Of a stretch of 32,731 nt of DNA, positions 9,168 through 17,872 are shown one piece after another; position 1 is the stretch's first letter, and each line of letters begins with the position of its first letter. Origin of the DNA: Bacteroidales bacterium (GTDB lineage: Bacteria; Bacteroidota; Bacteroidia; Bacteroidales; Tenuifilaceae). Both the position numbers and the translations under genes were made by a program. The DNA lies in the NCBI GenBank assembly GCA_016931855.1, contig JAFGDZ010000080.1, positions 1 to 32,731 of the forward strand, in the 5' to 3' direction. The notes under the pieces are model-generated. The model saw only the letters and a program-made list of their open reading frames with translations, was not told where the DNA came from and made no database searches.

Positions 9168-9205
9168 GGTAAGGGGTTTCGTTATGGCAGACCAATCCCC
9201 TTACC
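9168..9205 (-). promoter_or_regulatory. Strong leader hairpin between riboswitch and btuB start
   Basis: GGTAAGGGG and CCCCTTACC form a perfect 9-bp stem with a 20-base loop, 27 bases ahead of the btuB ATG on the minus strand. No T tract follows, so it is not a standard intrinsic terminator. It could control translation initiation or mRNA stability downstream of the aptamer. Confidence 0.6.
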
Positions 9206-9323
9206 TCTCTGTTGGAAAGAGCAGTAAAACTGCCTTAAACGGATTCGGGGGTGATGATTTAGTGAGAAAGGTAATCTTAGTCACTTGCTTTTGTCCCGAA
9301 AGCATTGGAAATAGGCAGATAAT

Positions 9324-9475
9324 GGCAGGTCTTCTGACTTGCTTCCCTTGTGAGCGCCTTCCCATTCTGATAAGCAGCAGAACAGTGGCAGGGATGCTCA
9401 TTCGGTTTACGAAGCTTACAGCAGCGGGAACTGTTGCCGATTTACACGGCATTCCCTTTTAATCCCTTGAAAAGA
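9324..9475 (-). promoter_or_regulatory. Cobalamin (B12) riboswitch
   Basis: Read on the minus strand, the segment has the hallmark order of the cobalamin aptamer: AAAAGGGAATGCCGTG, then CAACAGTTCCCGCTGCTGTAA, then GAGCATCCCTGCCACTG (with the GCCACTG element), then GGGAAGG, and finally the B12 box CAAGTCAGAAGACCTGCC. It lies about 180 bases ahead of a TonB receptor gene. By family knowledge, adenosylcobalamin or a related corrinoid binding lowers expression of the uptake genes. Confidence 0.95.
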
Positions 9476-9500
9476 AATTCATTACGGAACCATTACGGCG

Positions 9501-9508
9501 CAAAGGTA
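9501..9508 (-). promoter_or_regulatory. Promoter -7 element for the B12 uptake locus
   Basis: TACCTTTG on the minus strand fits the Bacteroidota -7 consensus TAnnTTTG exactly and would start transcription about 20-30 bases before the riboswitch aptamer. A TTTG -33 element at the usual spacing is not visible. Confidence 0.6.
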
Positions 9509-9656
9509 ATTTATTTTTGGGAAAGAAGAATGGATGGGGAAAGGAGAAAGTGCAAAGGCTAAAAGCAAAGAAACAAGATTTAAGAGATTGCTCTTAAGCA
9601 AAGGGCATGAATAGACAAAACACTAAATACTAAACACTAAAAACATCTAACGCCAT
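9509..9656. other. Gene-free spacer with a short hairpin and a recurrent 16-bp word
   Basis: TTAAGAG and CTCTTAA (9580-9597) form a 7-bp hairpin that may be a weak end signal for the phosphoesterase gene; the T content after it on the minus strand is poor. AAACACTAAATACTAA at 9618-9633 recurs exactly at 24705-24720. No gene was seen. Confidence 0.4.
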
Positions 9657-10421
9657 CTATGCCGAGAAGGATACAAACGGAAGAAAATCCTCACTCTCGG
9701 TGTTCTTCTTTATGTTCTCCTTTTTACCAATTTTGATACTCTCGTGTTTTAGGGTTTCGGTATCAACAACAACGGCTTGGAAACGTCCTAATGAGCAGGT
9801 TCCTGTGTTTAAGTACCACTTTTTGCTATTTAGGTAGTAGGTTTTGTGCGACTCCAACTTATGGGTGTGCCCAAGTATAACCATATCGTAGCTGCGAAGC
9901 AGCTTAAGCGCATACTTTAGGTACTTGTATGTGTTATACTTTTTAGGGATTCGGTTAACCTCATCGTCCCACTCAACAACCCTAAAGTACCAACGCTCAA
10001 ATCGGGGTATCTTAACCAGCTTTTTAAACAGAGCAAAGCTCACCCTACCAATAAAGCGGCCAATGCTGGTGCCATTCAAAAAATCGGCATTATGACCGTG
10101 CTCAATGTAAATGGATTGCCCCGAGGAGTTAACAATTAGGTGCGAGTCCTTAGCAAAAGGATTTAGCAAATCATGATTACCCCTTATGTAGATGTACCCC
10201 TTGCGGTTAAAGTAGCTTATCAGCTCAAAGTTTTTATGGTAGATATCCTTAAACGTGTACTTGTAGAGGTCAAAAACATCACCATTTAGAATAACCTGCT
10301 CAATTTTATACTCCTCAACAATCTTCTCAAGCGTTTTTATAAACCGCTTCGGTTTCCAGTCAAAGGTGCCAAAGTTATCACCATTATCAATGTGCAGGTC
10401 CGAAATTACGAGTATGTTCAT
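9657..10421 (-). CDS. Calcineurin-like metallophosphoesterase
   Basis: 254 residues with the full metallophosphoesterase signature: D8-x-H10 (SDLH), G47-D48 (NGDVFD), GNHD at 81-84, HGH at 108-110 and GHTH at 184-187. These residues bind the two-metal centre. The size and the closing YLNTGTC strand resemble UDP-2,3-diacylglucosamine diphosphatase (LpxH)-like and related envelope phosphatases, but the substrate is not determined by these motifs. It is the last gene of a same-strand series and follows the glycosyltransferase gene by only 16 bases, which suggests a shared role in envelope lipid or glycan metabolism. Confidence 0.92.
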   Translation of the reverse strand: MNILVISDLHIDNGDNFGTFDWKPKRFIKTLEKIVEEYKIEQVILNGDVFDLYKYTFKDIYHKNFELISYFNRKGYIYIRGNHDLLNPFAKDSHLIVNSSGQSIYIEHGHNADFLNGTSIGRFIGRVSFALFKKLVKIPRFERWYFRVVEWDDEVNRIPKKYNTYKYLKYALKLLRSYDMVILGHTHKLESHKTYYLNSKKWYLNTGTCSLGRFQAVVVDTETLKHESIKIGKKENIKKNTESEDFLPFVSFSA

Positions 10422-10437
10422 GTACGTTTCTCTTTAT

Positions 10438-11577
10438 CTATGCTGAAAAATTAAGAATATAATTTGATACATCAATGGTTCCCGACGATAGCCCCATTCT
10501 TCCAATCTGGCTCCGCATTGCCTCCTGCATTTGTGCATTGGTTATTAAAAGATTAGCAATGGAAGGAATCATGGATACCCGTTTCTCGTAAAAACCCAAG
10601 CCATTATGGGTTACAAACTCCACGTTTCCTTTCTCCTGCTCCCAAAGATAGCTGTTAATAAGCGGAACCTTACCGGCAACCAGTACCTCCATAAATGTTG
10701 ATGCGCCACACTTGGTAATTACCAAATCGGCTATGTTTAGGAGCTCATAAACAAAATCTACATAACTAAAAACATGAATTCCCACCAATGGGTTGCGCTC
10801 CTTTAGCTGCTGCGACTGATGGAACAACCTTTTGTTGTTGCCGCAAACCATCACAATCTCGGCATCAATTTGCTGAGCAATAAGCTGACTAAGAATTGCC
10901 TTGCCATGAGGAATGCCATCGGCACCACCCATAACCAGTATAACCTTTGATGCGGAGCGCAAACCTATCATCTGCCTAAATACCTGAAGCTGCTCCGGTG
11001 CAAGGGGCTTGGTAAACTTCTCGTTAATAATGAACGGGAATACCGATACTCGCTGCGCATCAATTCGCTGCGCGCTAACCAAGTACTTTTTAAGCGATTC
11101 GCTAAACACTAGAAAGTTCTGCTCTTTATCGATATACCAAACTGGATGTGCGGTGTATGGGTCTGTAACAACCGTAAGAACAGGAATGTTTAGCCCATGC
11201 TTCTTGAGGATTGCCTTTACAGGCTTTATTAGGAAGAAGTGAAAAACAACAATCTTGTCGGGATTTTGCGCCAGAATCTGCTTCTCTAGGGCAGGTACAA
11301 CAAAGCGAGATACCATAAAACAGGTGAGCCTTGCAAACACTTTTAGCTTATTTATAGCGTAAAGCATCTCGTAAACCCAACGGGCATAGCCCTGAGTGGC
11401 TCTATACCCATCCTCGATGGTACGTTTTACCAAGGGAGATACACCCGTAAAACCATCAACCAGAACTGCTTCAACCTCGTTGCTCTTGTTGGCCTGAAGC
11501 CAACTGGCTACCGCCTTTGCGGGGGCTAAATGTCCGCCTCCCGTTTTTAAGTAAAGAAAGAGTAAGCGTTTTTGCAT
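10438..11577 (-). CDS. MGDG synthase/UgtP-type glycosyltransferase (GT28 family)
   Basis: 379 residues with a GT-B fold layout. The N-terminal domain starts FLYLKTGGGHLAPAKAV, the glycine-rich loop and histidine typical of monogalactosyl/diglucosyl-diacylglycerol synthases. The C-terminal half has VILVMGGADG and KCGASTFMEVLVAGKVPLI, the nucleotide-sugar binding region of GT28 enzymes. By family it transfers a sugar from a UDP-sugar to a membrane lipid such as diacylglycerol at the inner face of the membrane. Which sugar and which lipid cannot be told. It lies 81 bases after a second GT-B-like gene and 16 bases before a phosphoesterase gene. Confidence 0.88.
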   Translation of the reverse strand: MQKRLLFLYLKTGGGHLAPAKAVASWLQANKSNEVEAVLVDGFTGVSPLVKRTIEDGYRATQGYARWVYEMLYAINKLKVFARLTCFMVSRFVVPALEKQILAQNPDKIVVFHFFLIKPVKAILKKHGLNIPVLTVVTDPYTAHPVWYIDKEQNFLVFSESLKKYLVSAQRIDAQRVSVFPFIINEKFTKPLAPEQLQVFRQMIGLRSASKVILVMGGADGIPHGKAILSQLIAQQIDAEIVMVCGNNKRLFHQSQQLKERNPLVGIHVFSYVDFVYELLNIADLVITKCGASTFMEVLVAGKVPLINSYLWEQEKGNVEFVTHNGLGFYEKRVSMIPSIANLLITNAQMQEAMRSQIGRMGLSSGTIDVSNYILNFSA

Positions 11578-11658
11578 TTACCTTTATCTTGTTTGCGCAA
11601 AGGTATTCTGCACAAGCTACTGCAAGCTAAAGGCTAAGCTAACTTAAGTGCACTACAG

Positions 11659-12945
11659 CTAAATTTGTGTAAACTCCATACATTCTGGTTCCAGCGTGGG
11701 AGCAATAGCCAAAGATTGATTGGCAGTAGCGTTAATAATATCCAAAGCCTCATACAGCGCTATACGCTTGCCCAATCCCCATCCGTTTTTTGCCATACGA
11801 GCAAGCGAACCTGAGTACAACTGATTTAATAGCCATACGTTACAGGAGGAAGGGTCGCGCTGGTCGGTAGCACCGCCAAAGCCAAGTAACCACTCCCTAT
11901 TTGCCTCCTCCTGTGGGCCCAATGGTGGAGCCATTACAATGGGAATTCCCAGCGCACTGTAAAACGATAGCTCGCTGGGTTTAGTCCAAAGCACATCGGC
12001 AGTTTCCATTATTTGCGCAAACCCGTCAAAGTACTCGTTGTAACTAGATGAATAAAACACATCAATTCCTTCGTTACTAACCATAAGAGAGCGCTTAACC
12101 GACATGTACTTAGCAGCAATATCGGGTCGTGTACCTGCAATTAGTGTTAGCCTTACATTGCCCTGAGTTATCTCGTGATATAAGCTTTGCGCTATTTGCA
12201 CACCAATCTCCCAGTATGCACCAGCACCACCCACTGCATAAACAACATGAAATGGACGCGATTGCAATTTTGGATGTGCCTTGGTTAAAAAGTCGTAGCG
12301 CTGAGCCCAGTTCTTTCTGGCCAAGGGCTCTTGGGAACCACCAACAAGCTGATGAGGAAAAGGAAATCCGGTTAGGAATATACTAGTGGGGTTTACACCA
12401 TAGCTAACCAGTCTTTGCTGGGCGCGCTCACATGGCGCAAAGTAGTACAAATTATTCTGCGTTGGATTGGACGGAACCCACGCGCGACTTAAATCGGAAT
12501 CGCATATCTGACAAAAAACGGGAACATCGGTTTGCTGAGACAAAGCTAATGCTGGGGCATAAAACGTTGCCAATACTGGCTGCTCTTCCCGCTGCACAAC
12601 GCCTATAATGCCCGAACACAAACCGTTTTTTATTGCCCGCTCCACCATTTTTAGCGGGATTGTAGGCCTACTGCAATCCCTTAGCACGGTTTCCCTCTTG
12701 GGGATACTTAGCAACGCATTCATCCCGGCAAAGACAATAGGTCCAAGCACGGGTATCGATTTGTAGCGCGACACCCGCTCGTAACCATTAAGCATGCGCT
12801 GCCACAACTTTTTCTCGGCATGGGTTGACTCATCGTTCTTCCCCATTATAACCAAGCGGCTCCCAGCTGCTACGCTAAAAGGTTGCGCAGCCCTAAGGTG
12901 CCCCAACCCCATTTCGGCGGTTGCAACAATAAGTCCTTTTCCCAT
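11659..12945 (-). CDS. GT-B fold glycosyltransferase-like protein
   Basis: 428 residues, no signal peptide. The N terminus (ATAEMGLGHLRAAQPF) has the G-x-GH loop seen in GT28 enzymes. The C-terminal part has a donor-site-like stretch (LWTKPSELSFYSALGIPIVM followed by PLGPQEEANREWLL), which resembles the acidic and glycine-rich region of UDP-glycosyltransferases. The middle (VVYAVGGAGAYWEIG) fits the start of the second Rossmann domain. I do not recognise a characterised relative, so the substrate is open and it might be non-catalytic. Only two bases separate its ATG from the stop of the SpoIIE phosphatase gene, so the two are almost certainly cotranscribed and probably translationally coupled. 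Confidence 0.8.
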   Translation of the reverse strand: MGKGLIVATAEMGLGHLRAAQPFSVAAGSRLVIMGKNDESTHAEKKLWQRMLNGYERVSRYKSIPVLGPIVFAGMNALLSIPKRETVLRDCSRPTIPLKMVERAIKNGLCSGIIGVVQREEQPVLATFYAPALALSQQTDVPVFCQICDSDLSRAWVPSNPTQNNLYYFAPCERAQQRLVSYGVNPTSIFLTGFPFPHQLVGGSQEPLARKNWAQRYDFLTKAHPKLQSRPFHVVYAVGGAGAYWEIGVQIAQSLYHEITQGNVRLTLIAGTRPDIAAKYMSVKRSLMVSNEGIDVFYSSSYNEYFDGFAQIMETADVLWTKPSELSFYSALGIPIVMAPPLGPQEEANREWLLGFGGATDQRDPSSCNVWLLNQLYSGSLARMAKNGWGLGKRIALYEALDIINATANQSLAIAPTLEPECMEFTQI

Positions 12946-12947
12946 TT

Positions 12948-15041
12948 TTATGCTGATATCGATTTAATATTGGGTTTGCGTAGCACCACATTCTCCTGCC
13001 CTTTCAATAAGTTTGAGCCACTAGCCCTACTCTTACGGTACTGCATACCAAAAACCAGAACATCATCAACCTGCTCCTGTTCACCTTTCCACTGCGCAAA
13101 TACGCTGCTAACAATATCCTTTACACCCATCACCTTTTTGTCGCGAATACTTAGGAGCATCTCCCTAAACCTTCTGGTTTTAAACTTTTTGCCCATTGGG
13201 CCACCAAACTGGTCGGCATAGCCATCGGTTGATAAAAAGACCCAATCGCCGCTGCGTAGCGTAAGCTCATGGTTTGTGAAACCGCTAGTGCTCCCCGTAA
13301 TAGAGGGTTCATTGCGCCCAATTACAATTTTATCGGGCTCAATAACCGTTTCGGAACCATTCATGGACACATGGTATAGGGGAATAAAAGCACCGGCATA
13401 CTCAATCCTAGCCGAACTGGGGTAGTAGGCCATAACGCCTATGTCCATGCCGTTTTTTATAAGCCCGTCGTTACGTTCGTGGTGAAGGGTGTCGAATACA
13501 GCCCTATTAAGAAAATTAAGAATGTCCGAGGGCTTGGTAAGCCCATGTACACTAACCGCATGGTTTAGCGCATTATGCCCCACAATGGACATAAATGCCC
13601 CAGGTACTCCATGTCCGGTACAATCGGCAATGGCAAGTAGCACAACCCTTCCTTTATCGGTTGTTGTTTCGTGAAGCCAGTAAAAATCGCCACTAACAAT
13701 ATCCTTTGGTAAAAACAGAGTAAAGCTATGGGGAAACGCACGTTGCATTGCCCCACTATCGGGCAGTAACGATTCCTGTATTTTGCTAGCAAATAACAGG
13801 CTATCAATCATATTGCGATTCTGCGCAATAAGCGTTTCGCGGTGCTGCTCAATAAGCTGGTTCTTAGCAAAGAGCTCATCTCGCTGCGCCTCTATCTCCT
13901 GCTTTTGAGCCTCAATTTCACATTTTTGGAAAAGAATTTCCTGAGTCCTATCGTCAACCTTACTCCTAAAATCGCTGATAAGCGCAACTATTTCCGTTTG
14001 AAGTATTCCAAAGTTTTTGGCAAGCATACCCACCTCATCGTGCGTACTAATGGATGGAAACTTACCCTTAGGAACAAAACCGTTACGAACAAACTTTGAG
14101 ATGTAGTAGTTTAGCTGAATAATGGGATTTGTAAACCTATTGGAAATGGCCATACTTGCCCATATGGCAAAAGCAATAAGCGCTAGGTTAATAGTAATAA
14201 ATCGTCGGGTTAACTTATCCAAAAGGTGTTCCTTTTTGGAAATGGCAGCCTGTTGCAAGGCCTTTATTTGCAAAGCATACAAAGCTACTTGCCTATCGAA
14301 CTTAAACACAATACCCTCACGGGGATGCAGGCCTAGCAACTTATCGTAGTAAACTAAGGAGTCGAATAGGTTGATATAGCTACTAAGCGTGCTGAGAATT
14401 TCCTTTTTTACCTGTGAGCTAACACGTTTGCTTCTAGCCATATTTCCTGCAATATCAGCTCCCAACAGCCTAAGCTTATGGGCATACGCAGTATCACGCC
14501 TAATAATGTAATCCTTTTCGTGTCGCCGTAAGCTTAAAACTTGGCTTAAATCCAGCTCGTTATACGATTCCAACTTGTGGGCTCGCTCACGCATTTCCCC
14601 CTCAATACCCCAATCCTTAAAACCACGGTAAAGCATTGCCCCTTTAATTTGCTCCACCATCAGGCAACAGGAGTCGTAATGGGCAACAAGTGCTGGTGAA
14701 GCCTCAATTAAACTATAGGGATAGAGCTTTAGGTTGCGCTCAACATCAACAAGTAAGCGCCTATTTGTGATATAGCTCTTGTGTAACGATTCAAACCTTG
14801 AGCTTTTTCCAAAAGCATGAAACGCTGAATCTGTTTTACTATCATCAATAAGCCTACTGGCTATGCGAGAATCGTACAAAAAGTTGACGTAAAAGGAGTC
14901 TATTTGCGCAATGGTGGTATATACGCGCTCTTGCTCATTTATAAAGAACCACGTATTAATTCCTGTAAAAAGGATAATAAAGATTGTAAAAAACAGGAAC
15001 CAACCCAATAATCTTTTCCTGAACGAAGTTTTTTGCCACAT
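12948..15041 (-). CDS. Transmembrane sensor SpoIIE/PP2C-type serine/threonine phosphatase
   Basis: 697 residues from ATG (MWQKTSFRKR); a GTG 36 bases upstream is less likely. TM1 (about 11-33), periplasmic helical sensor (34-278) with GFKDWGIEG at 140-148 and LRRHEKDYIIRRDTAYAHKL at 171-190, TM2 (about 281-300), HAMP (301-355), coiled coil with the repeated EIEAQ motif (365-410), and a SpoIIE phosphatase domain (about 415-668). Metal-binding acidic residues are visible in SGDFYW (D452), ADCTGHG (D473), STDGYAD (D606) and QVDD (D659/D660). The family dephosphorylates Ser/Thr-phosphorylated anti-sigma antagonists or other proteins. No STAS or anti-sigma gene lies nearby, so the target is unknown. 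It starts 110 bases after the TPR-SpoIIE gene. Confidence 0.93.
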   Translation of the reverse strand: MWQKTSFRKRLLGWFLFFTIFIILFTGINTWFFINEQERVYTTIAQIDSFYVNFLYDSRIASRLIDDSKTDSAFHAFGKSSRFESLHKSYITNRRLLVDVERNLKLYPYSLIEASPALVAHYDSCCLMVEQIKGAMLYRGFKDWGIEGEMRERAHKLESYNELDLSQVLSLRRHEKDYIIRRDTAYAHKLRLLGADIAGNMARSKRVSSQVKKEILSTLSSYINLFDSLVYYDKLLGLHPREGIVFKFDRQVALYALQIKALQQAAISKKEHLLDKLTRRFITINLALIAFAIWASMAISNRFTNPIIQLNYYISKFVRNGFVPKGKFPSISTHDEVGMLAKNFGILQTEIVALISDFRSKVDDRTQEILFQKCEIEAQKQEIEAQRDELFAKNQLIEQHRETLIAQNRNMIDSLLFASKIQESLLPDSGAMQRAFPHSFTLFLPKDIVSGDFYWLHETTTDKGRVVLLAIADCTGHGVPGAFMSIVGHNALNHAVSVHGLTKPSDILNFLNRAVFDTLHHERNDGLIKNGMDIGVMAYYPSSARIEYAGAFIPLYHVSMNGSETVIEPDKIVIGRNEPSITGSTSGFTNHELTLRSGDWVFLSTDGYADQFGGPMGKKFKTRRFREMLLSIRDKKVMGVKDIVSSVFAQWKGEQEQVDDVLVFGMQYRKSRASGSNLLKGQENVVLRKPNIKSISA

Positions 15042-15151
15042 AGTGCCCCTGGTAATGTTCGGGCAAAGTAACAGCACAAGCGTTAACTACATGGAAACTC
15101 CATATTAAGTGTAGGTTAGCTTTTTATGAAGGGAACAATTGGCACCAAAGC

Positions 15152-17476
15152 CTAAAACTCAATCCCCATAACAAGGATATCATCAACCTGTTTCTGCTCG
15201 CCCATAAACTGCTCAAAGTGCTCGTTTAGCAGCTGATGCTGTGCGGGGAGGGGCTCGGACTGAATGTCGAGCACTAAGCGCCTAAAGCTACCTAGGGTAA
15301 ACTTAGCATTGGTTGGGCCGCCAAACTGGTCGGCGTAACCATCGGAGAAAAGGTACAGCCTATCGCCCTTTTGCAACGGGAAGGTAATGGTATCAAAAGC
15401 CTTATCGGCCATAATATGGAAACCAATGGGCATTTTGTTCCCCTTAAACTCTAGTAGGTTCCACTTATCGGAGCTAAGAACCGACTTAGCCCTAGTTCTA
15501 CTGGTTTCATCAACAGAAAAAGCAGCATCTCTACAAAGGAATACAGAGTGATATGCGCCTGCAAACTCAACAGCGGTTTTTGCCTCGTTAATTAGAACCA
15601 ACGCCATGTCCATGCCATCAACAGAGACATTATCGGTTCCATTCTGGTTAAGGCTTCCAATAACGTGGGTACGGAGCGCATTTAGCAAGTCGCCGGCGGA
15701 ACCACCATCCCAAGTAGAAACAATCTCGCGCAGATGCGTTATCCCCAGCATACTCATAAATGCGCCCGGAACACCATGACCGGTACAATCGGCTGCAGCA
15801 ATAAGCGTTCTACCATCGGGTAGCTTACCAACCCAGTAAAAATCGCCACTCACAATATTCTTAGGCTTAAATATCAGGAAGTTATTAGGGAAAGCCTGCT
15901 CCAACACGCTCTTGGGTGGAAGCACTGCTGTTTGAATTCGACTAGCGTAACGGATTGAGTCGGTAATGAGCTTCTGCTGCTCGGCAATTTGGTCGCGCTG
16001 CTTTGTGGCAATGTCGCGCTGGCGCTCAATCTCGTCCTTTTGGGCTTCAATCTCGTGTTTCTGCTCGGTTATCTCATGATTTTGGGCCACAAGCACCTGA
16101 TTAATCCGCTGCTTCGCCTTATAGAATCGCCAAATAACAATTACCAGAACAAGGCTTAGCACAAGGGCAACCAGCACAAACACGGTAATTATTTGCTGCC
16201 TTTGCAGCTTTGCCTTTTGCACCGCTTCCTTTTGCTGATTTATGAGCTCGGTCTCCTTCTCCTTCTGCTCAAACTCATACTGTAGCTCAAGCTTGGATAT
16301 CTCGCCAGCATTTATGCTATCCTTAATCTCGGTGTAATCGGTGTAGTAATCAATTGCCTTTTGCAGCTTCCCTGTACTCTGACACAAATGGAAAAGGCTT
16401 AGGTAGGCATCCTTTATTTCCGATAGCAGCTTGTGCTCCTTGGCCATATCCAAGCTACGCGATAGCATCTGCTGCGCCTGCTGCCAGTTCCCTTTCTGAA
16501 TGCTAATCTCGCCAAGATATCGGTACAGCACGGCCATATCGATACTATCGGATACGCTACGCTTAAGCGCCAGCGCTTGCTGCAGGTGACTCTCGGCCTG
16601 CGAGTAGTTACCCTGCTCAAAGTTGATAATCCCCAGCGTTAGCCTGTTGGCCGCCTCGCCATGCACGTTATGACTCTTCTTGTTGATGCTAAGTACCATC
16701 TCTATATGTTCCAACGCCTTTGGAAGCATCCCCAACTGATGGTAAATATTACCCAGCTCGCCCAACGATAGGGTTACCCCTGTAGTATTTCCTGTGCGCT
16801 GCTCAACCGCTTTGTAGTGCTCAAAAGCCGATTCGGCATACTCAAGCGCCTTCTCATTCAAGCCTAAACGCTTAAACAGCCTAGCGGTACTAAGTGATGC
16901 CCAGGCAATGCCATCGCGGTCGTTAAGCGACTGGTAGATGCTAAGGGCGCGCAAAAAGTTATCAATAGAGCGCTGGTAGTTGCCATACATACTATTTACC
17001 GTACCAATATTTACCAGCGTACGGGCAATTTCGCGCCTATCGTTAAGTTCCTGATTAATGGTTAAGGCCTCCTTATATGCATGCATAGCCTGTGCATATA
17101 ACCCTTGCAGCTGATAGGTATTCCCAATACGGTTAAGCGTAAGGGCGATAAACTCCTTTTTTTCCAGCTGCTTCGCAACGCTTAAACTTTTATTTAGATG
17201 CTGAAGCGCCTTATCAAACTGATTGTTGCTGTAGTAACTATACCCCAGAAGTAGCTCAGCTTGCATGGTGAGCTGCAAATCATCGGTATGCTGCGAGCTG
17301 ATAAGCAAATTGGTGGCCAGTGTAATGGCCGAATCGGGATTCACTCCCCTTACCTGTTCGGCAATCTTACTTAGCGAATTGAATTCCTCAACGGTTAGCA
17401 CCTGTCCCTGTGCATTTGCAGGGCTCAAAAAGCCAACGCAAAGAGTTGTATATAAAAGAATTATCCACTTACCCAT
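15152..17476 (-). CDS. TPR-repeat SpoIIE/PP2C-type phosphatase with signal peptide
   Basis: 774 residues. Signal peptide (1-22, ending ANAQ), a run of about eight tetratricopeptide repeats (roughly 40-395; examples IALTLNRIGNTYQLQGLYAQ and LGNIYHQLGMLPKALEH), a coiled coil, one membrane span (429-451), another coiled coil (455-503, HEIEAQKDEIERQ), and a cytoplasmic SpoIIE phosphatase domain (about 505-774). Acidic metal ligands are seen in SGDFYW, ADCTGHGVPG, FSDGYAD and QVDD. The layout places the TPR sensor in the periplasm, as in Bacteroidota TPR-linked two-component sensors, but with a phosphatase output. Ligand and target are unknown. It heads the same-strand series that ends with the phosphoesterase gene. 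Confidence 0.94.
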   Translation of the reverse strand: MGKWIILLYTTLCVGFLSPANAQGQVLTVEEFNSLSKIAEQVRGVNPDSAITLATNLLISSQHTDDLQLTMQAELLLGYSYYSNNQFDKALQHLNKSLSVAKQLEKKEFIALTLNRIGNTYQLQGLYAQAMHAYKEALTINQELNDRREIARTLVNIGTVNSMYGNYQRSIDNFLRALSIYQSLNDRDGIAWASLSTARLFKRLGLNEKALEYAESAFEHYKAVEQRTGNTTGVTLSLGELGNIYHQLGMLPKALEHIEMVLSINKKSHNVHGEAANRLTLGIINFEQGNYSQAESHLQQALALKRSVSDSIDMAVLYRYLGEISIQKGNWQQAQQMLSRSLDMAKEHKLLSEIKDAYLSLFHLCQSTGKLQKAIDYYTDYTEIKDSINAGEISKLELQYEFEQKEKETELINQQKEAVQKAKLQRQQIITVFVLVALVLSLVLVIVIWRFYKAKQRINQVLVAQNHEITEQKHEIEAQKDEIERQRDIATKQRDQIAEQQKLITDSIRYASRIQTAVLPPKSVLEQAFPNNFLIFKPKNIVSGDFYWVGKLPDGRTLIAAADCTGHGVPGAFMSMLGITHLREIVSTWDGGSAGDLLNALRTHVIGSLNQNGTDNVSVDGMDMALVLINEAKTAVEFAGAYHSVFLCRDAAFSVDETSRTRAKSVLSSDKWNLLEFKGNKMPIGFHIMADKAFDTITFPLQKGDRLYLFSDGYADQFGGPTNAKFTLGSFRRLVLDIQSEPLPAQHQLLNEHFEQFMGEQKQVDDILVMGIEF

Positions 17477-17609
17477 AGTAAACGCTTTACAATACTTTTA
17501 TGCTATTGGGTAAAGTTAACTTTTATGATGAATTATGAGTAACATTAACCCGCTAAAGTTGATTTAACGGAGAATGTGGCTAATTTCGTTGTTATACTTT
17601 AGGAAACGC

Positions 17610-17660
17610 ACCTGCCAAACACGGAGGTACAAAGAGGCTAGAGTACGCAGAGTATTGACG
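17610..17660. repeat. Degenerate intergenic repeat (ACGGAGG...CGCAGAG type)
   Basis: AACACGGAGGTACAAAGAGG followed by AGAGTACGCAGAG resembles the degenerate CACAGAG/ACGGAGG-type intergenic repeats often seen in Bacteroidota genomes. Only one copy was noticed here, so the family assignment is from general knowledge. Confidence 0.4.
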
Positions 17661-17683
17661 ATTAAAATATACCACCCAATACC

Positions 17684-17818
17684 ATGAAAGCAAGAACATG
17701 CCCCAAATGCGGGTATAAACATCCAGCATTAGATTACGTTAAAACGGCGTTGCTCGCCTCTAACATGCAACCCAGAAACTGTCCCAAATGCCAGCTGCCG
17801 CTAAAAATCAATAGATAA
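17684..17818 (+). CDS. Small zinc-ribbon protein (44 aa)
   Basis: A 44-codon frame encodes MKARTCPKCGYKHPALDY and ends NCPKCQLPLKINR. Two CPKC knuckles (C6/C9 and C33/C36) separated by 23 residues are the layout of a four-cysteine zinc ribbon, and such a pattern is very unlikely in noncoding DNA. It resembles Cys-x2-Cys-about-20-Cys-x2-Cys small proteins of unknown function but lacks any membrane segment. It is divergent from the TPR-SpoIIE gene and followed 54 bases later by another small gene on the same strand. Function unknown. Confidence 0.72.
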   Translation: MKARTCPKCGYKHPALDYVKTALLASNMQPRNCPKCQLPLKINR

Positions 17819-17872
17819 AGGCGTTTAAATATTGCATTGCACCCAGCCCTACTATTTTTAACTCTTGGTAGT

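Noticed and set aside
9168-9205. Reading the leader hairpin as an intrinsic terminator
   Set aside because: There is no T tract after the stem on the minus strand.
9046-9462. 138-aa plus-strand frame over the btuB start and riboswitch
   Set aside because: It is antisense to a conserved aptamer and to the btuB signal peptide.
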